NCBI GenBank assembly: GCA_002399235.1
Contig: DHDH01000004.1
Span: forward strand, 1-26,295
From: Firmicutes bacterium UBA4881
GTDB taxonomy: Bacteria > Bacillota > DTU065
Direction: 5' to 3'
Length of the DNA: 26,295 nt
Part shown: positions 6,392-14,566 of the stretch, piece after piece
Layout: every line of letters begins with the position of its first letter
Numbering within the stretch: position 1 is the stretch's first letter
Translations under genes and position numbers: made by a program
Notes under the pieces: model-generated
Database searches by the model: none
What the model was told of the DNA's origin: nothing
The model's input: the letters and a program-made list of their open reading frames with translations, nothing else

Positions 6392-9157
6392 TCTCTCTTT
6401 TAAAACAGTGCTACAACGTTCACAGACATCAGGATATTCTGTGTCCGAACCGACTGTTGTGGAATAGTTCCAACAACGTTCACACTTTTTACCTTCAGCT
6501 TCACTAAAGCCTACAGAAACTTTTAGTTCAGGAAACTCAGTGACTATTTCACCAGGGAATTCACCTAATTTAACTTCTGAGACTATAAATAAGCCTTTTA
6601 AATCAGGTAAAATATCTTGGAGCCAGTTTTCGGTCTCTGCATCCTGAGCTTTTAGCCAAACTGTAGCTTCTAGAGATTGGCCAATCTTTTTATCGGCTCT
6701 AGCTGTCTCTAGTACCTTTAATACTGCATCTCTAAGTTCTAACTTTTTCTCATACTCTTCCATTAACTCTTTATTTCTAAACTCAGGTTTAATTGTTGGC
6801 CAACCAGCTAAAAAGACACTTTCCTCTTTTTCTCCAGGCAGGTAATTATAAACCTCGTCTGCTGTATGCGGAATTATCGGTGCAAACAAAGGTACCAGAT
6901 TTTTAGTGATCTCGTAGAGAACGGTTTGAGCAGCTTTACGGCTCTGGCTCTCTTTAGCATCACAATAGAGACGATCTTTGAGAATATCTAGGTACAGGGC
7001 ACTCATATCTACAGCACAGAAATTATGCACAGCATGAAAGACGATATGGAATTGGAATTCGTCATACGCTTGGGTAACTTTGTCGCTGAGCTCTGCTAGA
7101 CGACCCAAAGCCCATTTATCTAGCGATGTTAGCTTATCGTAAGATACATAGTCTTTTTGGGGATCAAAATCAGCAATATTTTGGACTAAGAAACGGCAAG
7201 TATTTCTAATACGACGGTAAACTTCCGATACTTGTTTAAAAAGGCCATCAGAAACTTTAACATCGGAGGTATAGTCTGCTGAGGCAACCCAAAGACGGAG
7301 AATATCCGCGCCCCACTTTTTAATTACCTTCTCAGGTGCTATGGTGTTTCCTAAAGACTTAGACATCTTACGACCTTTATCATCAACTACATAGCCATGC
7401 GTAAGAACAGCTTTATAGGGTGCTTTGCCAGTAGTCGCTACTGATGTTAGCAAGGAAGACTGGAACCAACCACGGTGTTGGTCTGATCCTTCAAGGTAAA
7501 GATCCGCAGGCCAGGTGAGTTCTTCTCTTTGTTTGAGTACCGCTGCGTGGCTAGAACCCGAATCAAACCAAACGTCCATAATATCTTTTTCCTTACGGAA
7601 ATGGGTTCCACCACATTTCTCACATTTAGTTCCTGCTGGCAGAATTTCATCAGCTTCATATTTAAACCAAGCTACTGAACCTTCTTTAGCAAATAACTTC
7701 TGAACTGTAGCAATTGTCTCATCGTTAATTAGTTCCTTACCACATTCCTCGCAGTAGAAGATAGGTAGTGGTACACCCCATATTCTTTGTCTGGAGATAC
7801 ACCAGTCATTTCTTTCAGCTACCATGTTGTGAATGCGATCTCTACCCCAAGAAGGTACCCACTTCACATTATCAATAGCTTTCAGGGCTTCTTCTCTAAA
7901 GCCATTAAGGGAAGCAAACCACTGCTCTGTAGCTCTAAAGATAATTGGATTATGACATCTCCAGCAGTGAGGATATTGGTGAGTTATCCATTGCATCTTC
8001 AGTAAATGGCCATTAGCTTCAAGATCCTTTACTACTTGCTTGCCACCTTCTTCGATACTCATACCTGCGTATTGTTTACCTTCTTCGGTAAAATAACCTT
8101 TACCATCTACAGGCGAGAAAGCAGGTAAGCCATATTTTTGGCCAACAATAAAGTCATCGGCACCATGGCCAGGAGCAGTATGAACACAACCAGTACCTGC
8201 ATCAAGAGTAACATGATCACCTAAAACTAATATCGACTCTCTGTCGATTAGAGGATGACGACAAACGATATCTGCACACTCTTCACCTTTGAATCTGGCT
8301 TTGATCTCATAGCTTTCAAAATTACAAGCTTTAGCTACACTCTCTAAAAGTGCTTCAGCTACTACATAACGCTTGCTACCAACCTCTACTAGTACATAGT
8401 CAAGGAGAGGGTTTACGGCAATAGCCAGGTTAGCTGGAATAGTCCAAGGTGTAGTGGTCCAAATAATAAAGGCATCGCCTTCTTTAATAGCACCTTGGCC
8501 TTTAATAACATCAAAAGAGACATAGATAGCTGGTGATTTATGATCACCATATTCGATTTCAGCTTCCGCTAAAACAGTTTCGCAATGTGTACACCAATAA
8601 ACAGGCTTTAAGCCTTTATAGATGTGTCCTCTTTTGAACATCTCGCCAAAGACACCTATTTGAACTGCTTCATAGTCAGGGGTTAAAGTGATATAAGAAT
8701 GATCCCAATCGCCCCAGACACCTAAGCTTTTAAAGCCTTGTTTTTGGATCTCAATCCAGTGATAGGCATAATCGCGACATCTATTGCGAAACTCAACCTG
8801 ATCAAGAGCGTGACGATCGACCTTGAACTCTTTAATCATCGCAGTTTCAATAGGCAATCCGTGTGTGTCCCAACCGTGGATATAGGGAGCTTGATAGCCA
8901 TTCATCGCCTTATATCTAGCTATTATATCCTTGAGACCTTTGTTAAGAGCATGACCAATATGAATTTGGCCATTGGCAAAGGGAGGACCATCATGTAATA
9001 CATATTTAGCCCCACCATTTTCTTTGTTTTTCTGTTGCACTTTCCAATAGATCTTTTTCTCTTCCCATTTAGCTTGAATCTGGGGTTCTCTTTCCGGCAG
9101 ATTAGCACGCATAGGAAAAATATCTTTAGGAAGTTGCAATGTTTTACTATAATCCAT
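6386..9157 (-). CDS. ileS: Isoleucyl-tRNA synthetase
   Basis: IleS charges tRNA-Ile and edits mis-activated valine. The 923-residue protein is the normal length for bacterial type. The HIGH motif is at 66-69 within FANGQIHIGHA, the editing domain follows in the middle, KMSKS lies within GRKMSKSLGN near residue 597, and the C-terminus has a zinc-binding region with CERCWNY and CERC pairs. The start at 9157 follows GGAGGTGCA by three bases and gives the usual MDYSKTLQLP opening. An in-frame ATG at 9217 would translate the T-box terminator and is rejected. The gene is controlled by the T-box leader upstream and ends in a strong hairpin. Confidence 0.97.
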   Translation of the reverse strand: MDYSKTLQLPKDIFPMRANLPEREPQIQAKWEEKKIYWKVQQKNKENGGAKYVLHDGPPFANGQIHIGHALNKGLKDIIARYKAMNGYQAPYIHGWDTHGLPIETAMIKEFKVDRHALDQVEFRNRCRDYAYHWIEIQKQGFKSLGVWGDWDHSYITLTPDYEAVQIGVFGEMFKRGHIYKGLKPVYWCTHCETVLAEAEIEYGDHKSPAIYVSFDVIKGQGAIKEGDAFIIWTTTPWTIPANLAIAVNPLLDYVLVEVGSKRYVVAEALLESVAKACNFESYEIKARFKGEECADIVCRHPLIDRESILVLGDHVTLDAGTGCVHTAPGHGADDFIVGQKYGLPAFSPVDGKGYFTEEGKQYAGMSIEEGGKQVVKDLEANGHLLKMQWITHQYPHCWRCHNPIIFRATEQWFASLNGFREEALKAIDNVKWVPSWGRDRIHNMVAERNDWCISRQRIWGVPLPIFYCEECGKELINDETIATVQKLFAKEGSVAWFKYEADEILPAGTKCEKCGGTHFRKEKDIMDVWFDSGSSHAAVLKQREELTWPADLYLEGSDQHRGWFQSSLLTSVATTGKAPYKAVLTHGYVVDDKGRKMSKSLGNTIAPEKVIKKWGADILRLWVASADYTSDVKVSDGLFKQVSEVYRRIRNTCRFLVQNIADFDPQKDYVSYDKLTSLDKWALGRLAELSDKVTQAYDEFQFHIVFHAVHNFCAVDMSALYLDILKDRLYCDAKESQSRKAAQTVLYEITKNLVPLFAPIIPHTADEVYNYLPGEKEESVFLAGWPTIKPEFRNKELMEEYEKKLELRDAVLKVLETARADKKIGQSLEATVWLKAQDAETENWLQDILPDLKGLFIVSEVKLGEFPGEIVTEFPELKVSVGFSEAEGKKCERCWNYSTTVGSDTEYPDVCERCSTVLKERN

Positions 9158-9170
9158 TTCTGCACCTCCA

Positions 9171-9395
9171 AAAAAAATCTCGCCCCCGTAGGGACGAGAA
9201 TATACCCGTGGTACCACCCAGATTGGTCTAATTAGACCCTCTTTTGGCCTGATAACGGTGGCAACCGTTTAGACTTACTTTTTTCAGTCTAACACTCAGG
9301 GAGGATATTCGTCAGTTTAAACTGACCAGCTTTGCACCAACCGCTGGCTCTCTAGCAGTTTTACCTGATTACTCGTTCCCATCATCGTTTTGAGT
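9171..9395 (-). promoter_or_regulatory. Isoleucine T-box leader of ileS
   Basis: The minus strand shows a T-box riboswitch in the standard order: GATGGGAACGAG (about 9383-9372), AGAGAG and GGTTGGTGCAAAGCTGG of the Stem I apical region, a specifier region GAATATCC in which ATC (9306-9304) is a plausible isoleucine specifier, AGTAAGTCTAA, and the T-box sequence TGGGTGGTACCACG (9220-9207). A terminator CTCGTCCC, TACG, GGGGCGAG and eight T follows (9198-9171). Uncharged tRNA-Ile is expected to stabilise the antiterminator and turn ileS on. Confidence 0.95.
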
Positions 9396-9438
9396 ATAGT
9401 TAACATCTTACTTATAGTATAACTTCACTATAAGTTAT

Positions 9439-9467
9439 ATTATAAGCATTACTTGCCAATGACGCAA
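9439..9467 (-). promoter_or_regulatory. Sigma-A promoter of ileS
   Basis: Minus strand: -35 TTGCGT (9467-9462), 17-base spacer, -10 TATAAT (9444-9439). Initiation near 9432 would place the T-box about 50 bases into the transcript. Confidence 0.7.
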
Positions 9468-9541
9468 GTATATTAGTTATCTGGTCTTATGCTACGACTC
9501 TTAACCTTGCAAATTGGCTATTCTATCGCTAAAAACTTAAC

Positions 9542-9590
9542 TTGACAACATTTACGTTTAAGTTACAATAAATATGAACGTATACGTATA
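9542..9590 (+). promoter_or_regulatory. Promoter and palindrome upstream of the MerR-type gene
   Basis: A consensus -35 TTGACA (9542-9547), a 16-base spacer and -10 TACAAT (9564-9569) precede the gene. Just after the -10, overlapping perfect palindromes ACGTATACGT (9578-9587) and TATACGTATA (9581-9590) cover the expected start site and the bases up to the ribosome binding site. A DNA-binding protein sitting there would block transcription, so autoregulation by the encoded MerR-type protein is a reasonable inference. Confidence 0.6.
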
Positions 9591-9602
9591 GGTGGTGTAA
9601 CT

Positions 9603-10262
9603 ATGGATGTAGTGTTGTCCACAGAGATTGTCCAAATGACCCAAATAACCGAAGAAACCTTAAAAGAGTATCAAAGTCTAGAGTTGATTAGTAAACCTCT
9701 CTCCGAAAGTGACGAAGAGATTGTTTATGCAACAATCGTTATCGAGGAAATTAAGTATATTAACGAATTAAAAGCTCTTGGTTATGGTCTGCAGGATATA
9801 GCTAAAATTCGTAAAACTACAGGTTATCCCGGTATTGCCCCTAGAACCAATGACAAAAATAAATACTACACTGTAGGTGAGGTAGCCTCCCAGTTGAATC
9901 TAACGAGGAGAACTCTCGACTTTTGGATCGAAAAGGGTTTAATTAATCCTAGTTCCACCTCTAAAGGTGGCTATCGCCTTTTTAGTCAAGATGCGGTTCG
10001 TTTTGTTAGTTTTGTTAGCGACCTACAAGCTATCGGTTTTACACTAGAACAAATTAAATCAATTACTGAGACACTCGATGAAACTTTTAAGCCCCTCAGC
10101 GATAAAACCTCTGAAGCTATGGAAACTATAACTGCTCGTATCGCCGATAGTGAAAAAGCCATCAAAAATTTACGCTCTACTTTAAAGACAATTCAAAGAA
10201 ATATCCGTTCATCAAAAGGCAAGGAAGAAAAACACACCGAAAACGCAGAAGATAAAAATTAG
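9603..10262 (+). CDS. Transcriptional regulator with two MerR-type DNA-binding units
   Basis: A 219-residue protein. Residues 88-158 are a clear MerR-type winged helix: YYTVGEVASQLNLTRRTLDFWIEKGLI, a GGYRLFSQDAVRF wing, and the helix pair ending LQAIGFTLEQIKSI. Residues 10-70 repeat the same pattern in weaker form: TEETLKEYQSLELI, then IEEIKYINELKALGYGLQDIAKI. The tail (160-219) is a charged helix that could dimerise, with no cysteines for metal sensing and no ligand domain. ATG follows AGGTGG by seven bases. It is monocistronic on the plus strand, with a terminator after it. The effector and targets are unknown. It lies between ileS and ylmH, where divIVA is found in Bacillus. Confidence 0.8.
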   Translation: MDVVLSTEIVQMTQITEETLKEYQSLELISKPLSESDEEIVYATIVIEEIKYINELKALGYGLQDIAKIRKTTGYPGIAPRTNDKNKYYTVGEVASQLNLTRRTLDFWIEKGLINPSSTSKGGYRLFSQDAVRFVSFVSDLQAIGFTLEQIKSITETLDETFKPLSDKTSEAMETITARIADSEKAIKNLRSTLKTIQRNIRSSKGKEEKHTENAEDKN

Positions 10263-10296
10263 ACCTAACCAAAAAAACCTCAATACACTAAAACTT

Positions 10297-10324
10297 AACG
10301 CTTGGTTTCGGCCAAGCGTTTTTC
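10297..10324 (+). terminator. Terminator of the MerR-type gene
   Basis: AACGCTTGG, loop TTTCGG, CCAAGCGTT, then further T residues; 35 bases after the stop codon on the plus strand. Confidence 0.85.
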
Positions 10325-10380
10325 TTTAGACATTTCCCATTTTAAGGTCTAGAGTATCTTAGTGCTAAATTTATTATTAC

Positions 10381-10409
10381 AAAAAATAGCAAGGCTATTA
10401 AAGCCTTGC
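10381..10409 (-). terminator. Terminator of the ylm/sepF operon
   Basis: Minus strand: GCAAGGCT, loop TTAAT, AGCCTTGC, TA and six T, eleven bases after the ylmH stop codon. It closes the minus-strand cluster that runs down from the HlyD-like gene. Confidence 0.85.
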
Positions 10410-10419
10410 AATATTTTTA

Positions 10420-11208
10420 TCATAACAGTCTACGTAAACTCAAATGGATTCTCCCTTTGCGGGTAGTGCCACCCGCTTCTGCTATCTCAACTCTACCACG
10501 ACCACGAATCGAAAGGACATCGCCTTCTTTAACATCTTCACTTGGTGAATTGACCTCACTCCAATTGAGTTTAACCCGACCAGCTTTAATTTCTCTAGCC
10601 ATAGCTGTGCGTGACATACCAAATCCAGCGGCTGCTACAGCATCTAGACGTAACGAAGAAACTGTTGTACGTATCTCTTTGATTCTTTCTTCGCCAGTTA
10701 CAATTTGTTCTAGATCTATCTCTGAAACATCGACATTATTAGAACCGACTTTGGTTAAATTTTGAAGAATATAACTGGTGATATCTCGATCTAAAACTAC
10801 TTGTGCTCCACCATCGACGACAAGAATATCACCGATCCGGTTACGATCGACACCGGTACCTAGAATTGAACCTAAAAAATCCCGGTGGCTGATATCAGAA
10901 GGTAATTTTCCTTGTATTAAAACTGCACTTATCTTGGTATCTACTGGATCAGAACCATAAAAGTCAGGTAGTACAATACCGCGTTTACGCTCTGCTCCCC
11001 TAAAACCACCTTCAAAACGATAGATGATACCATCAATTTGTCGCCAAACTGTCTCACAAAGTTCTTGCTCTTTGGGGTTGAGAAATAGGCCACATTTAGG
11101 CAGAACATCAGCAAAAACTTGTTCTGCTAAATCAAGACAGCGAGCTACTATTTGTTTTTCTTCGTTGTTTGTTGCTATCTTTAGCAATGCTTCGCGGTTA
11201 ATTACCAC
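10420..11208 (-). CDS. ylmH: YlmH-type S4-domain RNA-binding protein
   Basis: A 262-residue cytoplasmic protein of the YlmH family. The conserved central domain (about 70-170) includes GGFRGAERKRGIVLPD and HRDFLGSILGTGVDRNRIGDI; the C-terminal S4 domain (about 185-245) contains SLRLDAVAAAGFGMSRT and WSEVNSPSEDVKEGD. YlmH is encoded in Gram-positive division clusters and, in Bacillus, has been linked to ribosome quality control. The start is GTG; the ribosome binding sequence upstream (AAGGTAGGG) is only moderate. It lies 14 bases downstream of yggT and is the last gene of the cluster. In Bacillus divIVA would follow; here it does not. Confidence 0.9.
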   Translation of the reverse strand: MVINREALLKIATNNEEKQIVARCLDLAEQVFADVLPKCGLFLNPKEQELCETVWRQIDGIIYRFEGGFRGAERKRGIVLPDFYGSDPVDTKISAVLIQGKLPSDISHRDFLGSILGTGVDRNRIGDILVVDGGAQVVLDRDITSYILQNLTKVGSNNVDVSEIDLEQIVTGEERIKEIRTTVSSLRLDAVAAAGFGMSRTAMAREIKAGRVKLNWSEVNSPSEDVKEGDVLSIRGRGRVEIAEAGGTTRKGRIHLSLRRLL

Positions 11209-11222
11209 CTTAAATCCCTACC

Positions 11223-11465
11223 TTATATGATTCTCGCTAATAACTCGAGAACTATGATTACTATAACAGGAGAAAAATCAAACATCCCAAAGGGTGGCAA
11301 AATTTTCCTCACTGGTGCCAGCATTGTTTCGCTTATTTCGTAGATAAGTTGTTGGATAGGATTCTTTCCATAAGCAACTCCAAGCCATTCTAAAATGACT
11401 CTAAACACTACTATCCATATTAATGCCCTAAGAGCATAACTTACAAGACCAAGAATTATTCCCAT
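11223..11465 (-). CDS. YggT/YlmG family membrane protein
   Basis: An 80-residue protein with two hydrophobic segments (about 2-22 and 55-80) and the family pattern around FRVILEWLG and NPIQQLIYEISETMLAPVRKILPP, where the Pro-x-R stretch follows a short helix. Family members (YggT, YlmG, Ycf19) are membrane proteins implicated in envelope or division processes; the molecular function is unsettled. ATG follows GGGGAG at 10 bases, and the gene starts six bases after proC, so it belongs to the same transcript. Confidence 0.9.
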   Translation of the reverse strand: MGIILGLVSYALRALIWIVVFRVILEWLGVAYGKNPIQQLIYEISETMLAPVRKILPPFGMFDFSPVIVIIVLELLARII

Positions 11466-11471
11466 ATAACT

Positions 11472-12257
11472 CTACTCCCCTTTAGACAACTCTCTACCTC
11501 TATTAGCAGCTGCTCTAATAGCACCAATATAGGCTGCACGGGCACCCTTTTCTTCTAAAACCTGTAATCCAGCTGCTGTCGTGCCTTGGGGAGATGTTAT
11601 TAAGTCACGAACTTTAGCTGGATGTTCGTTAACAGAAAGTAAGTATTCGGCTGTTCCTAGCATGGTTTTGGTAGCCATTTCTAAAGCTACACCTGCTGGC
11701 AATCCTTCAGCCACACTACCAAAAGTCATTGCCTCTATAGCTAGAAGTAGAAAAGCTGGCCCCGAGCCAGATAGAGCAGTAACAGCATCAAAATGTTTTT
11801 CCTCTATCTCATAGACTCCACCACTACCCATTAACAACTTTAGGATAAGGTCTTTGTCCTGAGGCTCAATGTTAAAACTAAAGTTAACAGCTAAAACGCC
11901 CTTACCAATTTGAGCAGGCATATTAGGCATAACTCTAACTATCTTCTCTATCTTTAAGGCTTCTTTTAGTTGTTCTTTTTTAATACCAGCTAAGATTGAT
12001 ATAACAATTTTATTTCTTAATTGCCAGTCTGCGGCTAAGCTCTTAAGGTTTTGCGGCTTGACTGCAACAAGAATAATATCGCATTGCTCTAAACTATTAA
12101 GTGAATCCACAGGCATGCAGTTATAGCTTAAAGCTTTTTCCTGGGCATTTTTACTTGAATCATAAACTAAAACATCTTGGGGATTAACCCCTGTACTAAT
12201 AAAGCCCTTCACTAAAGCACTACCCATAGCACCAAAGCCTACACATCCGAGTTTCAC
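11472..12257 (-). CDS. proC: Pyrroline-5-carboxylate reductase
   Basis: ProC reduces 1-pyrroline-5-carboxylate to proline with NAD(P)H. The 261-residue protein opens with the nucleotide-binding GFGAMGSAL motif, has VRVMPNMPAQIGKG (about 108-121) and the conserved SGSGPAFLLL segment, and ends with DLITSPQGTTAAGL, the substrate-binding signature, where the family's usual Gly-Gly is Gln-Gly. The start is GTG preceded by TAGGAAA. It lies between sepF and yggT; proC is often placed inside division clusters, with no known functional reason. Confidence 0.95.
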   Translation of the reverse strand: MKLGCVGFGAMGSALVKGFISTGVNPQDVLVYDSSKNAQEKALSYNCMPVDSLNSLEQCDIILVAVKPQNLKSLAADWQLRNKIVISILAGIKKEQLKEALKIEKIVRVMPNMPAQIGKGVLAVNFSFNIEPQDKDLILKLLMGSGGVYEIEEKHFDAVTALSGSGPAFLLLAIEAMTFGSVAEGLPAGVALEMATKTMLGTAEYLLSVNEHPAKVRDLITSPQGTTAAGLQVLEEKGARAAYIGAIRAAANRGRELSKGE

Positions 12258-12275
12258 AGTATGTTTCCTACCTTT

Positions 12276-12698
12276 CTAGTTCCCATTGGTTCCTTTAATA
12301 AAGATAGGAACTTCTTCCTTAACTATCTCTTCGCACTTTTCTTTATCTACTATGACATTTTTAGGTGCAAACACAAATGTACTGTTGGAGATCTTCTCCA
12401 CACTGCCTTCTATAGCATAGATAGCTCCTGAGATAAAATCAATTATCCTTTGGCTTTCGTCTGGGTTAGCATCATGCAAGGTAACAATAACAGGGCGGTT
12501 TTCTTTAAGATTATCCACCACTTGCTTAGCATCACTTAGAATACGATTGTTTATGACAACCATTCTCATCGTCTTTTGACCAAGTGTTGTAGTATGAGGT
12601 GCATCAATCGATTGCATCTCAGGTAATTCTATGACCTGTTCATCCTCATGCTCTTCTTGCACACCTAACATCTTAAAAAATTTGTCCATCACACTCAT
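12276..12698 (-). CDS. sepF: Cell division protein SepF
   Basis: SepF binds the FtsZ C-terminal tail and membranes and aligns FtsZ filaments at the septum. The 140-residue protein has an N-terminal amphipathic helix (MSVMDKFFKML) able to bind membrane, an acidic linker, and the conserved core from MRMVVINNRILSDAKQVVDN to FVFAPKNV, with the NRPVIVTL and RIIDFISGAIYAI segments typical of the family. Size is normal. The ribosome binding site (GGTG) is weak. The gene is 240 bases downstream of yggS, so it probably also has its own promoter in that gap, where paired palindromic repeats are seen. Confidence 0.96.
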   Translation of the reverse strand: MSVMDKFFKMLGVQEEHEDEQVIELPEMQSIDAPHTTTLGQKTMRMVVINNRILSDAKQVVDNLKENRPVIVTLHDANPDESQRIIDFISGAIYAIEGSVEKISNSTFVFAPKNVIVDKEKCEEIVKEEVPIFIKGTNGN

Positions 12699-12766
12699 AA
12701 AAACACCGTTATAAAAGTCCTCAAAAGCCTAATTTCATAAGCTTACCTTATTTAGTCAATCATCCT

Positions 12767-12800
12767 TTAGTTACTAACTAATCTAGTGGTTACCAACTAA
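12767..12800 (-). promoter_or_regulatory. Paired operator-like repeats upstream of sepF
   Basis: GTTACTAACTAA (12770-12781) and GTTACCAACTAA (12789-12800) are direct repeats 19 bp apart, about two helical turns. The first is part of a palindrome TTAGTTACTAACTAA (12767-12781); the second contains TGGTTACCA (12787-12795). They lie about 70-100 bp ahead of the sepF start, next to a -10-like TATATT (12807-12802, minus strand) whose -35 is poor. They may be a binding site for an unidentified regulator. Confidence 0.35.
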
Positions 12801-12938
12801 GAATATAGCTAGTAAATTCATTTACAAGTACAACTTATGAACTTTTTTTAGGTTTTATACTCCTATAACGATTTTTCACCACCCTTCTCTCTTTATTATT
12901 TTTCCTGCATTCTCTTCACGTAAAGTGCTCCATATCTT

Positions 12939-13613
12939 TTAGCGAACCCCAAATATAGCTGTCCCCACCCTGACAACAGTTGCGCCTTCAGCAATAGCTT
13001 CTTTATAATCACTACTCATACCCATAGATAACTCATTAAAGTTACAACCACTTACTTCATTCAGTGCATCTCTTAGTCCCCGTAGATTGGCAAATGTTAC
13101 CCGCGCAGCTTTAGGATTATCATGTACTGTACCAATTGTCATAAGACCTTTTACATTAATTCCCTTTAATTGTATAATCTTCTCGATATTTTGACGAAGC
13201 CCTGCCGGTGTAAAACCAAACTTAGCAGGATCTTTATCTATGTTAACTTGTAACAAGACATCCATGGTCTTATTTACTACTAATAAGCGTTCGCTTAGCT
13301 TCTCTGCGAGTTCTAAACTATCCACTGAGTGTAGCAAAATGTTCATATTAACAATTTTATTAATCTTATTAGATTGCAAATGGCCAATAAAATGCCAATT
13401 CAGTTCCGGAGCCTGCTTTTGTTTTGGTAAAAACTCCTGCACCCTACTTTCAGCGAAATCTAATTGTCCAGCATTATGTGCTGCTAAAATAGCCGACATA
13501 GGAAAGGTTTTTGATACTGCTAGTAACTTCACCTCTTCTGGATTGCGGTTATATTTCTGGCATGTTTTAGCTATCTCTTCTCTGATTCTCAAAATATTAT
13601 CCTCAATACTCAT
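12939..13613 (-). CDS. yggS: YggS-family PLP homeostasis protein
   Basis: A PLP-binding protein of the PLPBP/YggS (YlmE) family that buffers pyridoxal phosphate in the cytoplasm. It has 224 residues; Lys35 in LLAVSKTFP is the PLP-binding lysine, NWHFIGHLQSNK (about 72-83) is the family hallmark, and SMGMSSDYKEAIAEGAT and VRVGTAIFG near the end bind the phosphate. The start follows GAGGTG. It is 11 bases downstream of the HlyD-like gene. The ylmE-sepF pairing is conserved in Gram-positive bacteria. Confidence 0.95.
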   Translation of the reverse strand: MSIEDNILRIREEIAKTCQKYNRNPEEVKLLAVSKTFPMSAILAAHNAGQLDFAESRVQEFLPKQKQAPELNWHFIGHLQSNKINKIVNMNILLHSVDSLELAEKLSERLLVVNKTMDVLLQVNIDKDPAKFGFTPAGLRQNIEKIIQLKGINVKGLMTIGTVHDNPKAARVTFANLRGLRDALNEVSGCNFNELSMGMSSDYKEAIAEGATVVRVGTAIFGVR

Positions 13614-13624
13614 TTTGGCACCTC

Positions 13625-14446
13625 TTACCTGTTCTCTGCTAAAATAACTTTAGCTCCACTTGGTAGGCCATCGACTACAACTTGATTTTGCCAACGACCA
13701 ACAAGCCTTACTGGCTGATTCTTTCTTTGGTTTTTATACATAATTTCTACATAGAAACCTTCTTCAGCTTCTATTAACGCTTTACTAGGAATAATTATGC
13801 CTCTTAGCGGCTCTTTAACTATCTTAATATTTCTTAGCACTCGGTATATCGCTACTTCTTTTTGGTAGGAGTTTAACACTAAAGCAAGTCGATTATTAGG
13901 TAATACTTCAGAAACTGTTGCATTATAAGTAGTTTTATTGATTGTAACGGCAACCTTTTCGCCTTTTTTAGCTGGCATATCGCTAAATACTAAAAGGAAC
14001 CAAGCATAATTATCAACTATTCTGCCAATTATTTCACCTTTATAAAAAGAATCACCACTACTTGATTTTTTTACCTGCTTGTCCCAATCTTTAAGATAAT
14101 CCTGTTTTAAGCCCATTAAAACTCCGGGCCCTACCACACTCTCTAATCCATCGTAATACCAGCTAACAGTTCCAGCTATTGGGTTTTTAATGGGAGTACC
14201 AGCAATTGTAGCGACTATGGTCTGTGCAGGTACTCTTTCACCATCGGTAAACAGAGGGGTAAAGACCCCATCAAGAGGAGCAATTAAAGGTACTTCATTT
14301 CTATAAGCAAGAGCATCAGCATGAACAAATCGCTCTAATTCTTTCTCTTTGACTGCTAGATACTCCTCACCTGTCCTAAAGAATAAAAGATATATTGCTC
14401 CTACTATTATTATGAGGAGCAGAGCAATACGGAGTAGTTTCCGCAT
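13625..14446 (-). CDS. HlyD-like membrane-anchored protein of the division cluster
   Basis: A 273-residue protein with one N-terminal membrane segment (about 5-23) and the remainder outside the membrane. Two lipoyl/barrel-sandwich-like half motifs are visible (VPLIAPLDGVFTPLFTDGERV near residue 52 and IKNPIAGTVSWYYDG near 85), and later regions resemble the beta-barrel of HlyD/RND-type adaptors. There is no ABC transporter or outer membrane partner nearby, so transport is doubtful. It starts at ATG after AAAGGAGAG and is followed after 11 bases by yggS, which implies a link to the division cluster. I do not know its function. Confidence 0.7.
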   Translation of the reverse strand: MRKLLRIALLLIIIVGAIYLLFFRTGEEYLAVKEKELERFVHADALAYRNEVPLIAPLDGVFTPLFTDGERVPAQTIVATIAGTPIKNPIAGTVSWYYDGLESVVGPGVLMGLKQDYLKDWDKQVKKSSSGDSFYKGEIIGRIVDNYAWFLLVFSDMPAKKGEKVAVTINKTTYNATVSEVLPNNRLALVLNSYQKEVAIYRVLRNIKIVKEPLRGIIIPSKALIEAEEGFYVEIMYKNQRKNQPVRLVGRWQNQVVVDGLPSGAKVILAENR

Positions 14447-14566
14447 GGCTAACTCTCCTTTCTAACCTACCAAGAAGCATTAAACGTTATCTTTTATAAG
14501 TTACATTTAACTTGTCCTACTATAGATCGCGGTACTAACCTTTATAGTTCTAACATTATTTTCTCT

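Noticed and set aside
9158..9217. Longer start of ileS at 9217
   Set aside because: The extra 20 codons read through the T-box and its terminator; the ATG at 9157 has GGAGGTG and gives the family's usual opening.
10406..10765. Open plus-strand frame of 119 codons opposite ylmH
   Set aside because: It is antisense to the S4 domain region, with no ribosome binding site or recognisable sequence.
13240..13647. Open plus-strand frame of 135 codons opposite yggS
   Set aside because: It lies entirely opposite a well-supported gene and shows no motif or ribosome binding site.
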